Below are positions 42,108-51,003 of a stretch of 51,003 nt of DNA, piece by piece. A program made the position numbers and the translations under genes. Positions within the stretch are counted from its first letter, which is position 1, and each line of letters opens with the position of its first letter. The notes under the pieces are model-generated. The model saw only the letters and a list, made by a program, of their open reading frames with translations, was not told the origin of the DNA and did no database searches. The DNA is taken from positions 1 to 51,003 of the forward strand of contig JADNYV010000248.1 of the NCBI GenBank assembly GCA_015501055.1, given 5' to 3'. The stretch is from Mucidula mucida. Taxonomy: Eukaryota > Basidiomycota > Agaricomycetes > Agaricales > Physalacriaceae.

Positions 42108-43067
42108 ATGTATGGCTGGCTGGCGACACTCGGTCTCGTCTTTGGCGGCTGCTGCAGTAATGCAATCAGCCTCGAACAACTCACCTCCGAGTTTCCCCAG
42201 GCTGGATCGCTGATTACGTTTTTTCAGTTTATCTTGATTTCGTTACATGGGCTACCCCAGCACATTACTTGGACATCCTATGGGCCACGTCTAGCGCCTA
42301 CACAGATACCCATCTCTCGATATATCATACAAGTGTGCTTGTTTTACTTGATATCCTTGCTAAATAATGCGGCCTTTGCGTATGATATACCCATGTCGGT
42401 GCATATTATCTTTCGGAGCGGAGGGTTGATTGTTAGTCTCGTTCTTGGGTACATTGTAGCGGGAAAGAGGTCTGTAAAGTACCGAACGATCATGCATTGT
42501 ACTGATATCTGCATAGGTACAATATCCACCAAGTACTTTCTGTCCTTGTCGTCACTATGGTGTCGTATGCACCACACTATCTGCGTCCCCATCCCAATCC
42601 ACGTCGGTCTCGTCTACATACCTTACCGGCATTGCTATTCTCAGCCTAGCGCTCGTTCTCTCCGGCTTCTGGGACTAGTCCAGGACTGGACGTACCGCCA
42701 GCACACGGGCGCGTCCCCATGGCAGGAATCCATGTTCTTTCTCCATTTCCTCGCTCTGCCCATGTTCGTCTTGCTCCGCGGCGATATCAGCGCGCAGATC
42801 CAGGTCGTGAATCGGACTCCGCGCGCATATATCGCGTTGCTTGTCAACACGTTGACCCAACTAGTCTGTGTCGCAGGGGTGAACAGGCTAACTACGAGGG
42901 TAAACGCGTTGACGGTGACACTGGTGCTAGTAGTGCGCAAAGCGGTTAGTCTGGTGTTGAGTGTCGCGTTTAATGGGGCGGCGAGTCATGTGGATATGCA
43001 GCTGCTGTGGACTGGCGCTGCGATGGTTATGGGCGGAACAATATGGTATTCATTTGGGAGGAAGTAA
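42108..43067 (+). CDS. Yea4/SLC35B-type nucleotide-sugar transporter, two apparent one-base deletions
   Basis: Multi-pass membrane protein of the family that carries UDP-N-acetylglucosamine into the ER or Golgi lumen. The N-terminal half has GLVFGGCCSNAISLEQL, LLNNAAFAYDIPMSVHI and IFRSGGLIVSLVLGYIV. The C-terminal half has WQESMFFLHFLALPMFVLL and FNGAASHVDMQLLWTGAA. An intron (42470-42516) joins AGKR to YNIHQVLSVLVVTM. After that the conserved sequence continues only by shifting frame at about 42563 (VVCTTLSAS, then LALVLSGFW) and again at about 42669 (GLVQDWTYRQH). Each shift corresponds to one missing G in a run of G. Either this is a recent pseudogene or, more likely for a conserved gene, the consensus has homopolymer errors. 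Confidence 0.75.
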   Translation: MYGWLATLGLVFGGCCSNAISLEQLTSEFPQAGSLITFFQFILISLHGLPQHITWTSYGPRLAPTQIPISRYIIQVCLFYLISLLNNAAFAYDIPMSVHIIFRSGGLIVSLVLGYIVAGKRSVKYRTIMHCTDICIGTISTKYFLSLSSLWCRMHHTICVPIPIHVGLVYIPYRHCYSQPSARSLRLLGLVQDWTYRQHTGASPWQESMFFLHFLALPMFVLLRGDISAQIQVVNRTPRAYIALLVNTLTQLVCVAGVNRLTTRVNALTVTLVLVVRKAVSLVLSVAFNGAASHVDMQLLWTGAAMVMGGTIWYSFGRK

Positions 43068-43194
43068 TCGATCGTTGTTGTGACGTGCTTGGCTGGAGCG
43101 GTATAAAAGGCGTGGCGCGCGCCTGGATCCTTCTTTCCTTCCTTCCACTACCTGCTCCTGATAATAATTAATACATTCTACCCTCCTGCTCATT
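43068..43194 (+). promoter_or_regulatory. short spacer with TATA-like element before the cyclin gene
   Basis: The 127 bases between the transporter stop and the cyclin start contain tataaaagg at about 43102-43110, roughly 90 bases before the ATG, a suitable distance for a TATA box. A tight same-strand arrangement. Confidence 0.5.
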
Positions 43195-44672
43195 ATGTCT
43201 GCTCTTTCCCGCCGACACCCGCATTCCCTCATCGCCATTGCATCGCACAATCCGAGCCTCGTGCACCTCCTCAGCACCCGCATCACCCGCGACATGGTGG
43301 ACCACGTCGCCCGTCACGCGGCAAAATGTGTCTGCATGCATCCCGCCTATGCCTCGCCCGCGTCAGCCTCGCCATACGCGCCTCCAGGAGTCCATTCTCT
43401 ATCCCATTTCATCATCCAGATCGTCAACACCACCAATATCTCGACGGCGACCCTGCTATCCTGCTTGATCTACTTTGATAGGATACGCGCAAAGATGAAT
43501 GGTGTCCGACATGGTATGTTTTGCCCGGTTTTTCCCCATCTCGCCTTTGCTCATTTTTGCTTGCAGCCACTTCGTCCGCCATGCATCGAATATTCCTTGC
43601 CACCATCATCGTCGCCGCCAAATACCTCAACGACTCTGCTCCCAAAAACTCGCACTGGGCATCCTTTGTAGAAAATACCCATCGCTGGAAAGTCGACGAG
43701 ATCAACACGATGGAGCGCGAGCTGCTACGACTACTCGACTTTGATATGCGTTTCAGCGAGGAAGAGGCTTGTCTTCACTTTGCGCCCTTCATGACCACTC
43801 TCGCCCATCAGGCTAGCACAAGAGCCTCTGCTGTCGACAAGGTTTCCCGCGCCAGTCGAGTCCGTGCAGCCCAGCAGACACCGTCACCCACAGAGACCGC
43901 TCCTCCGCCCCAATCCTCTTCGTCCTTTGCTCACAGCGTCAGTAAACTCGCAAAGCGCCTTTCTATGGCCCATATCCGTTCAGACTCTACCTCCTCAACT
44001 GCCTCCTCTACTGCTTCTTCTGTCGCTTCGTCTCCCATTCCAGCTGTCATGAGTCGCAATTACTCTTCAACTTGCTCCTCCGAAGCTGGATCGCTCATTG
44101 ATGACACCGGGTCATCGTCGGGATCGTCGTCGGGATGGACTAGTTCGGAATCAGATTCGGAGACGGAAGACAACGTTGAACCTCGCGTGTACTCGGCTAC
44201 CGCTATCTCCTATGGCGAATACTGTCCAGTCCCTCAAGGCCTCGCCACTTCGCGTCCCAAGAAACCGTTCATCCTTTCTACCCACAGAGCACAGCATCTC
44301 ACCCAGACTCGCGCGCGCAAGCCTTCGGACACGTCCTCTATCTGCACCATCACCGCCCACTCGCCAACGTCGACGGCAACCTCGTATCATTTACGACGAA
44401 CCTCGAATAAGCGTGCTGTATCCGGCACGGTAACTGGAGTAACAAAGGAGCCCATCACCATGAGCAGCAGCGTGACGATGCCTGCGATTCCGCGGAGTAA
44501 TGCGTCTGGTGGATTTCTGAGCAGGATGTGGGGAGCCGCAAAGGGCCAGGCGCTGGGCCATGAGAAGAGCGCATCGATGGATGCGGCTGATGGCGCGAGC
44601 GCACTAAAGAGGCTGGTTCTTGTTTCTTCTCGCTCGACAAGCACGCGCACCGGTGGCATGTATAACGTCTAG
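43195..44672 (+). CDS. Pho80/Pcl-type cyclin
   Basis: Exons 43195-43513 and 43567-44672 give 1425 nt, 474 residues plus stop. The cyclin box spans residues about 30-190. Landmarks are ISTATLLSCLIYFDRIR, HRIFLATIIVAAKYLND, then HWASFVENTHRW and INTMERELLRLLDFDMRF. This arrangement is that of Pcl and Pho80 cyclins, which activate the Pho85/Cdk5-type kinase in phosphate sensing, polarity, glycogen control or cell-cycle entry. After the box comes a long disordered region, very rich in Ser/Thr, with an acidic patch (SSESDSETEDN), likely sites for phosphorylation and turnover. It is nuclear or cytosolic. The frame is intact. Which Pcl subgroup it belongs to is not decidable by eye. Confidence 0.88.
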
Positions 44673-46760
44673 ATGATGATACCCTGGAGGTGCGACAACC
44701 CAAATACCCTTCGCTTTGCATTCGAACTCGGAATTGATTCAAAATCGTGCATGGACACTCATATACTGTACCAGCCCACTCGCACTGCACATTGCTATCC
44801 CGATACCACATTACTATTCTACGTACATCACTAATTCCTATCCACTACATTATTGCTATCCCTATTCTATTTAGAGTATATTACTGTACTTATCGCCTTG
44901 AGTGCGATCCAAGGATTTAATCGAAGCTGCTCGGATGAAGTAGAGACAAAAATTCTTGGAGGCCTCGCTGGTCTCAGAAGAGTGTACCCACGTTTCTCCC
45001 CGCATATGCTACGCTCCGGATTTTATCGTGGCGTCCAAGGTAGAGAGGCACATACGTTCCGTTGGTGATCGCGCTCCAAAGTAGCGTGTTTTGTGACTTT
45101 AGCTGGCGCTGGTTCACTGGGAGGTTGTACGAATATCTTGCGGGAAGCATGTTCATAACAAGGCTGGCTTTGATACATTCAAATTTCCGAAATCGAGTTC
45201 ACGGTTGTCCTAAGGTATACCAGAGCAGAAAGGATCTCCGACGCGTAGCCGATTGATCATTGTGGCGCATTCACTTGCATTTGCTTGCACAATACAAATA
45301 AGCTTCAAGTTAATCTGGTGTTCATTGTTTTTTTTTGGCTCGTGATTAGCGAGCAGCGTGAGACTTTTCTGAAGAGAAGAGCGGCGACAAAAGATAATAG
45401 GTATGCACGGAGTTTTGTTGTAAAGACCGTTTGCGGATTCACCTTGGGGCTAAAAAATCAACCTTCAAAGGAAGCGCATCGGGGGAGACAATCTCTTAAG
45501 AGTGCGGATGATAATACTTGGTGGCAGCTTCAATCGGCATCGGTGGAAGGTTCGCAATCGCGGGTCCACATCGATGCCACTCGGTCTGGAGATCAGACAC
45601 TGCTGGATGAGGACGTACATGAGACTGGCTTAGATTTGCCATAATGATGGTGGTAGAGAGAGAGAAAGGTGGGCAAGGTAGCGTATTGGGCTGGTGGCTC
45701 ATTGTTCGGCTGCCAAAGCGCACTCCCTCCCTGTTTTTTTAGTACGGGTTTGATTATCCAAAGTAACTCCTCCATTGACCGGGTCGCCAAGCATTTCACT
45801 GTAACCCACACTACTGTAATCCATGCTGAAGTGAGCGTGGTGGCGAAGGACTGCTTACTATGCCTGTGAGTTCAAGCCCAAGAACTGCAATGTGCAGGAG
45901 GATGAGGGTGCTGGGGATATGCGGCGGACTAGTAATCATGAGACGGCAGCGGGATGCAACCCAAATTTAAACTGGCAGCTGGATTGGAAGTGACACCCCC
46001 TGCTTTACCAGAGTTGGCGCACATCAAGCTCAAAGACGTACATACAGAGAGCCACATTTCAGGAGATTTAAGACCTTGATACAGCTGGTGCGGTTGTCCC
46101 TACAATACAACGTAAAGTTCATCCTTGTCTGATAATGTGGTGTGTGCCTCGTTGTACTAGTCTTGAATCTATGGTCCCTCAGAAGGGCACAGTCTTCTTG
46201 GATGAGGACAACCAAGAATAGGCGCCTTGTGCAAACAAACGGGAGGCAGTCACCGCTCTGAGCCTAACGGCGCAGAGAATCTGTGGTTCTTCTTGGATGC
46301 GAGGACACGTCCCAGGCTCTGTATATGGTACTAGTGGGGCAACGCGCCCATTAACAGGTAAGGAAGAGAAATATTGGAACTACTAATGTCATTCAACCCA
46401 ATCTCCATCAGGGAAAACTGAAAACCTACGTAGATCGGGGCCTGTCTACGTAGAAAGGGTCAGGTTTACAAATCAGCAAACTAACACGTACTTGGCGGGG
46501 CTACTTACGCTACTTGGCCAAGTCAATAAGTGTCATAAGTAGAAAAGACGATGACACTTAGCTACGCTAGGTCGACTTGCATATCTAAGTGTATTTTTAC
46601 TTGCCTAAGTAGAAATTCACTTATATATGTCAACACCAAGTGTCAGCCAAGTTTCGGGTCAAGAACGCTCTCAACAACAATCACACAGATAAAAGCAGGC
46701 AAAACAAGATGAATTTCATATGAATAATCATATTCTAGACACTCGCATCAGCATTGACGC
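44673..46760. other. gene-poor spacer before LTR copy 2
   Basis: About 2.1 kb without a supported gene. A short minus-strand frame near 45496-45640 reads a Pro/His-containing peptide but lacks support. Bases 46480-46660 contain many copies of taagtg and its complement cactta, including an inverted pair taagtgtcat (about 46527) and atgacactta (about 46551), and a ctacgtaga pair at 46426-46456. This may be the worn end of another transposon. Confidence 0.5.
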
Positions 46761-47289
46761 TGTTATGAATTGCCATATTTTCACATTTTCACATCTTATT
46801 ATATCTTATCGGGGGCCTTGTCTTATCAACCAACGGACTGTTTCATCATCTATTTCGTCACCAATCATACTCCTTTTCCTTACCGAAGCCGTACTCATGT
46901 CGGACACACGCCCAACACATGGATGACATCATACATGCCGATACCTCATGGACTCCCTATTGTATACACACCGCCAACACTCGTAGCACACATGGTCGTT
47001 TCAGTATTATTACTTACATGCAGTCACCACTCGTATTTAATGGTTTCACGGACTAGTAGCATACAACACTGGGTCAAGGGCGTGGAGCATCCCTAGTGGA
47101 AACGCGTATGGACAAGGAGTCTCAAACACAGACTTACTAGTATATAAGCAGTAGTGTAGTATCATTGTACTTTAGTTCCGATCTCGTTTATACACCTGGC
47201 CTAGCCTAGTCTTACGAACGCGAACGCTTTCTTCCTTAGTTCTTGCTGTGGTACCTGGTTGAGTCTTGTGGCTTAGTCAGTTGCTAACA
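46761..47289 (+). repeat. 5' LTR of copy 2 (529 bp)
   Basis: Starts TGTTA and ends TAACA, the same length as the LTR at 2804-3332 and about 97.5% identical. It is the promoter-bearing LTR of copy 2. U3 is 46761-47173, and R should begin at 47174 by position of the TATA box and by the primer-site complement. Confidence 0.93.
47141..47148 (+). promoter_or_regulatory. LTR TATA box
   Basis: tatataag lies 33 bases before agttccgatct at 47174, the expected TATA-to-start spacing. The same element at the same distance is found in the other LTR (3184-3191 and 3217). Confidence 0.8.
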
Positions 47290-47291
47290 GA

Positions 47292-47302
47292 AGATCGGAA
47301 CT
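47292..47302 (+). other. primer-binding site of self-priming type
   Basis: agatcggaact, two bases after the LTR end, is the exact reverse complement of agttccgatct at 47174-47184 inside the LTR. No tRNA 3' end (TGG-type start) is seen here. In Tf1 and sushi-like elements the first 11 bases of the transcript fold back onto this site, are cleaved and prime minus-strand DNA synthesis. Length, position and complementarity fit that model. Confidence 0.85.
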
Positions 47303-47887
47303 ACTTTCTACCACCTACCACACTTCCCTGATCGTTGATCAGCACTTCGCTGTTTGATCATCGCACATTTCCCCATCCCCTTTCCTGTTTACAGATTGAC
47401 AGAATCCTAATCCCAGCGCACATCTGCATACATGTGTATTGGTCCCAGTAGCGCCGGCTAACAGTTAGAGATAACTGCCTCGGGTGCTGGAAGTAGCCGC
47501 TCTCACAAGAACGAACTTTTGGCAGTTGCACTTCAGTGGGCGCTGTTTACTGGTCAACCCCCGTTCCCAGGAAAACTTTGGTTTACCTCACACCAGAGGG
47601 ACGTCGGCTGGGCAATTGCAAACTTGTGACGAGCTCTTGGGCTCCGTAGATACATAGTCAGTAGTCGGTAAAATAGCGTAGACAGTTACAATACCTACCT
47701 ACTTTACTTACCTTACAATACACACCATCATTCCCCACCCTACCAAGTCCTGGATTCTATTTCAGATCTAGGCGACTCCTCCTTATTCATCCAAACCGCT
47801 ATTCCCTCACCCGTTTCATCCAAATGTGCATCACCCATATCCCCACTTTCACCCTTTCACTCTCTGATCTCATCACCCCGATTCACC
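47303..47887. other. element leader
   Basis: Untranslated leader between primer site and gag. It would contain any packaging signal. No gene. Confidence 0.6.
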
Positions 47888-48806
47888 ATGTCCAACAAAG
47901 CACCCGAGCCGCTTATCACACTCATCATGCCAATGTCAAACCAAAGGTCAATCCCTTGTCAACAAGCCTTATGACTATGACGGGGACAAGGCAAAGTACA
48001 AGAGCTGGTGGCGATCCATGTTTACATACATCCGTGACAAGAAGAACAACCTCACATCTGACTCCAAAGGATCGATGTTGTTCTCTCCTATATCCAAGGA
48101 GATCACATAGATGCATGGGTCCAGAACTACTCGGACCGAATTTCGACGAGGAGGAAGAGGAATGGACAGTCTCTTGGACGGAGTTCAAGGAAGACTTGAA
48201 GGAGCATTTGTGGATTCCAACCTCGCGCAAGACGCGCAAGACCAGATCAAGCGGTTGCGCCAGGGGCAAGACACCGCTCAAGATTTCTTCCAGAAGTTTG
48301 AGGTTTTGCTCACTCAGGCAGAATATTCAAAGGATGACACATATGTTGTGCGACTTCTCGAGACCAACATTAATGAGAAGATCATTAATCAGATCTATGG
48401 CAGCCGAGACGGGTTGCCGGAGAAGTACAAGGATTGGAAGGCACAGATTATTCAGTTCAATCAGCTGTGGAGACGGCGGACGGCGAGCAAGAGGTCCGGC
48501 ATGCAGTCCCGGCCCCAAGCTCCGCAGGCGGCTATATAGAGAGCCAATCCTATGAACCCACCCCCGACGCCGATCACACGACGAGATGCCACCGGTGTCA
48601 CCTATGGAGGAGCCGGCAGGCCGATGGACATTGACAATGCACGTCAAAGAGGACTTTGCTTCAGCTGTGGCAAACACGGCCACATCAGCAGGTTCTGTCC
48701 TAAGAAGGGTTGACCCCAGACAATTTGGGGTCTATGGACCGAAATGAACGACGAGGAGAAGAGGAAGTTGGCCGAAGAGTTGGGTTTTGCGAAGCTCCCG
48801 CAGTAG
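47888..48806 (+). pseudogene. gag: gag, frame-broken
   Basis: The proposed start is ATG 47888 (MSNKAPEPL). Capsid-like segments include YKSWWRSMFTYIRDKKNN, DHIDAWVQNYSDRI, EEWTVSWTEFKEDLKEH and QDTAQDFFQKFEVLLTQAEY. The nucleocapsid has one CCHC zinc knuckle, CFSCGKHGHISRFC, near 48655-48700. A final acidic helix (MNDEEKRKLAEELGFAKLPQ) ends at TAG 48804-48806. These pieces lie in all three frames with at least four shifts. Gag forms the virus-like particle. Confidence 0.85.
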
Positions 48807-48809
48807 ACG

Positions 48810-51003
48810 CAGTCCTGCCGGAGCAGCCATTAAGGGAAAAGTCATTAGATGCAGAATCTATTTATAGTACTGGTACTGATACGCCTAAAATATCATTGAT
48901 GACTTTACCACCAAAACCTGCGAAAGAAAGATTTGAGCCAAATACACCCGAGTGGATCGCACAACGGCTAAGAGAGGATGAAGTGTCGAGAGCAGTGGGA
49001 ATTTTGAGAGCATGGATGCCGGAGCGGAGAGAGAGAGAAGCGACGGAGGAGAAGGTGATGGCGATCAGAGCGTTGACAAAGGAAGCTGCGGTGGAAGTTG
49101 TGACGGAGTTGAAAAAGTCGAGGAAGTACATCCGAGGAACAAAGGGGCAAGACATGAAACTTTGAGTAACCATAAAGAGTGTACACACAGGCTCTGAATG
49201 GGAAATGAGTGCCCTTCTCGACAGCGGAGCAACGGGTTCTTGCGTCAATAAAGAATTCGTTGAGGAGAACGGACTCCCGATCAAGGAGTTACCGGTCAAG
49301 CTTCCTGTCTACAATGCGGATGGAACCCTGAACAAGGGAGGAGCAATCAAAGGTTTTGTGGAGGTCCGGATGAAGATCGGTGATCACGCCAGAAAAGATT
49401 GAGTTGGCCGTCACCAATCTTGGCAAAACAAGCATCTTTTTGGGGCTAGATTGGTTACGATATCACAACCCCATGATCAACTGGACGGAATCCACGTTGA
49501 CTTTTGATGATGCCCAGATGTTGCGGCTATCTACCCGAGTATGACTTGCCAGAAGATGAAGGAGAAGATGTAGAAGAGAAGCTGGAGGAGGGAGAGCGGT
49601 TGTTTTGGATGGACTGGGACAACTATCGCAAAAGCGGAGAAAAGCTGAGATCACAACAGCCTTCATCCGCTGCTGCACCTTACATTGAGGAATTCTCTGA
49701 TGTATTTAGCAAGGCGGACTTTGACAAGCTACCGGAGCGAAGACCCTGGGATCACGCGATAGAACTCACGCCTGGTTCCAAACCGGTTGACTGCAAGGTC
49801 TATCCCCTTAGTCCATCCGAGCAGAAGGCATTAGACGAGTTCTTGGAGGAAAACATACGGACGGGACGCATACGGCCATCAATCTCACCCATGGCATCAC
49901 CATTCTTCTTTATCAAGAAGAAGGACGGAAGTCTTTGGCCGTGCAGGATTATCGGAAATTGAATGACATGACGATCAAAAACCGATATCCCTTGCCGTTG
50001 ATCCAAGAACTTATCAACAAGCTGAAGGGAGCAAAGTGTTTCACAAAGATGGATGTCGATGGGGTTACAATAACATCCGGATCAAAGAGGTGATGAGTGG
50101 AAAGCGGGTTTAGAACAAACCGAGGCCTGTTGAGCCCTCAGTCATGTTCTTCGGACTTACAAACTCGCCGGCAATGTTCCAATTGTTCATGAATCACATT
50201 CTGAAGGAATTGATTGATGAGGGACATGTTATAGTTTACTTAGACGACATACTTATCTTTACAAACACATTGGAAGAGCACAACACATTGTACGAAAGTA
50301 TGGAGATATTACAGTAAATAAGTTGTATTTAAAACCCAAGAAATGTAGTTTTGAGGCACATACTGTAGATTACTTGGGAGTTATTGTTGGAGGAGGAGAA
50401 GTGAAGATGGATCCGGCAAAAGTGGCCGTAGTGAAGGAATGGAAGGAGCCGATGAAGAAGAAGGAAGTACAGTCATTCCTGGGCTTCTGCAACTTCTACC
50501 ACATTTCATCCGGGGATTTGTGGGAGTAGCAAACCGTTGACATTGCTAACCGGGAAGGGCAATGGGTTTGGGGAGAGGAACAGCATGAGGCTTTGAGGAG
50601 TTGAAACGGAGGATGATGGAAGAACCCGTTCTGATTGTATCACATGACGATGGCAAGTTTTAGTCGAGGCGGACTCCTCGAACTATGCAAACGGGGCGGT
50701 TCTTTCCCAGTTTGTTGACGGAAAATGGAGGCCTTTTAGTCTCGCGCCTGAACGAAGTGGAGCGCAATTATGAGATCTACGACAAAGAGATGATGGCTAT
50801 CATGGACTTGATGACGACTGGCGGCAATACCTCCTAGATGCTAAGGAGACAGTGGAGGTTTTCACCATCATCAAAACCTTCAGTACTTCAGGAAGCCGCA
50901 GAAGTTGAACCGGAGGCAGGCGCGATGGGTTACGGAGTTGGCAGAATATGACATACAGATGATTCATAAGCCAGGCAGGACAATGGGAAAAGCTGATGCC
51001 TTG
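48810..51003 (+). pseudogene. pol: pol: protease and reverse transcriptase, frame-broken and cut by the window edge
   Basis: A spacer domain (48810-49165) precedes the retropepsin, recognisable by the active-site LLDSGATGSCVN at about 49210 and a flap-like GGAIKGFVEV. The RT begins near 49650 ([19 protein letters not shown]) with [27 protein letters not shown], and YLDD in VIVYLDDILIFTN near 50230. The RNase H start is visible at 50690-51003. Frame breaks are frequent after 49390. Compared with copy 1 many are single-base losses at former CpG sites. Confidence 0.9.

Larger units (their letters stand above)
46761..51003 (+). mobile_element. Ty3/gypsy chromovirus LTR retrotransposon, copy 2 (5' portion)
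   Basis: This second member of the family at 1-3332 is cut by the window edge within RNase H. Order: 5' LTR, primer site, leader of about 580 bases, gag with a zinc knuckle, protease, reverse transcriptase, start of RNase H. It is inserted after gacgc (46756-46760); the matching downstream duplicate lies outside the window. Relative to copy 1, the shared RT region has at least ten one- or two-base deletions and many C-to-T or G-to-A changes, so it cannot make a functional polyprotein as read. Confidence 0.95.

Noticed and set aside
45496..45723. 75-codon minus-strand frame
   Set aside because: Short, without homology features or splice sites.
3333..46760. A single giant composite element bounded by the two LTRs
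   Set aside because: The LTR at 2804-3332 is joined to a pol 3' end and the one at 46761 is followed by a primer site and gag, so they are the outer LTRs of two separate elements. The flanking bases (ctttg and gacgc) do not match.
1..51003. CRISPR arrays, rRNA, tRNA, telomere repeats
   Set aside because: Scanned for repeated spacers, conserved rRNA or tRNA motifs and telomeric repeats; none found.

Overview
This window comes from a filamentous fungus, almost certainly an agaricomycete basidiomycete. Most genes are broken by short introns (about 45-60 bases, GT-AG, often with a CTAAC-like branch site). The families present are ones expanded in that class: DUF6534-type membrane proteins, DUF6535 proteins, BTB proteins with a MATH-like N-terminus, F-box/LRR proteins and a membrane glycoprotein family with a conserved RRKSLGSAI end. 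I could not fix a species.

Layout. Bases 1-3332 are the 3' part of a Ty3/gypsy chromovirus (RT, RNase H, integrase, chromodomain, 3' LTR). Bases 46761-51003 are the 5' part of a second copy in the same orientation (5' LTR, primer site, gag, protease, RT, part of RNase H). Bases 3333-6240 hold no intact gene. From 6.4 to 38 kb is an accessory landscape: a tandem pair of BTB genes (9.9-12.1 and 16.1-18.1 kb), a DUF6534 remnant, a membrane glycoprotein gene, an F-box gene with frame breaks, a GH5 exo-beta-1,3-glucanase with frame breaks, a glutathione S-transferase, a 70-residue Cys-rich protein encoded in tiny exons, a shortened DUF6535 gene, a 149-bp-arm foldback repeat, a candidate TA-flanked non-autonomous DNA transposon, an F-box/LRR remnant, a P-loop kinase pseudogene and an intact secreted kinase-like gene. 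Blocks at 6.4-7.9 kb and 36.0-38.0 kb are shuffled, decayed partial copies of the secreted-kinase promoter region and of the F-box/GH5 locus at 18.5-21.4 kb.

From 39.1 to 44.7 kb is a compact core-like block: a Bet1/Sft1-type SNARE, a ManC-like mannose-1-phosphate guanylyltransferase, a Yea4-like nucleotide-sugar transporter transcribed divergently from it, and a Pho80/Pcl-type cyclin. Three of these belong to secretory or cell-wall glycan metabolism, and the GH5 enzyme also acts on wall glucan.

Strongest points. (1) The LTR element carries an 11-nt primer site that is the exact complement of a segment placed where its own transcript should start, 33 nt after the TATA box, which is the signature of Tf1/sushi-type self-priming. 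(2) Repeats here diverge largely at CpG: all five mismatches between the foldback arms are CpG transitions. (3) Several recognisable genes carry one-base indels, some at G runs, so either many genes are decaying or the assembly has residual indel errors. Splice models were assembled by eye; where exon lengths sum to a whole number of codons this is stated.
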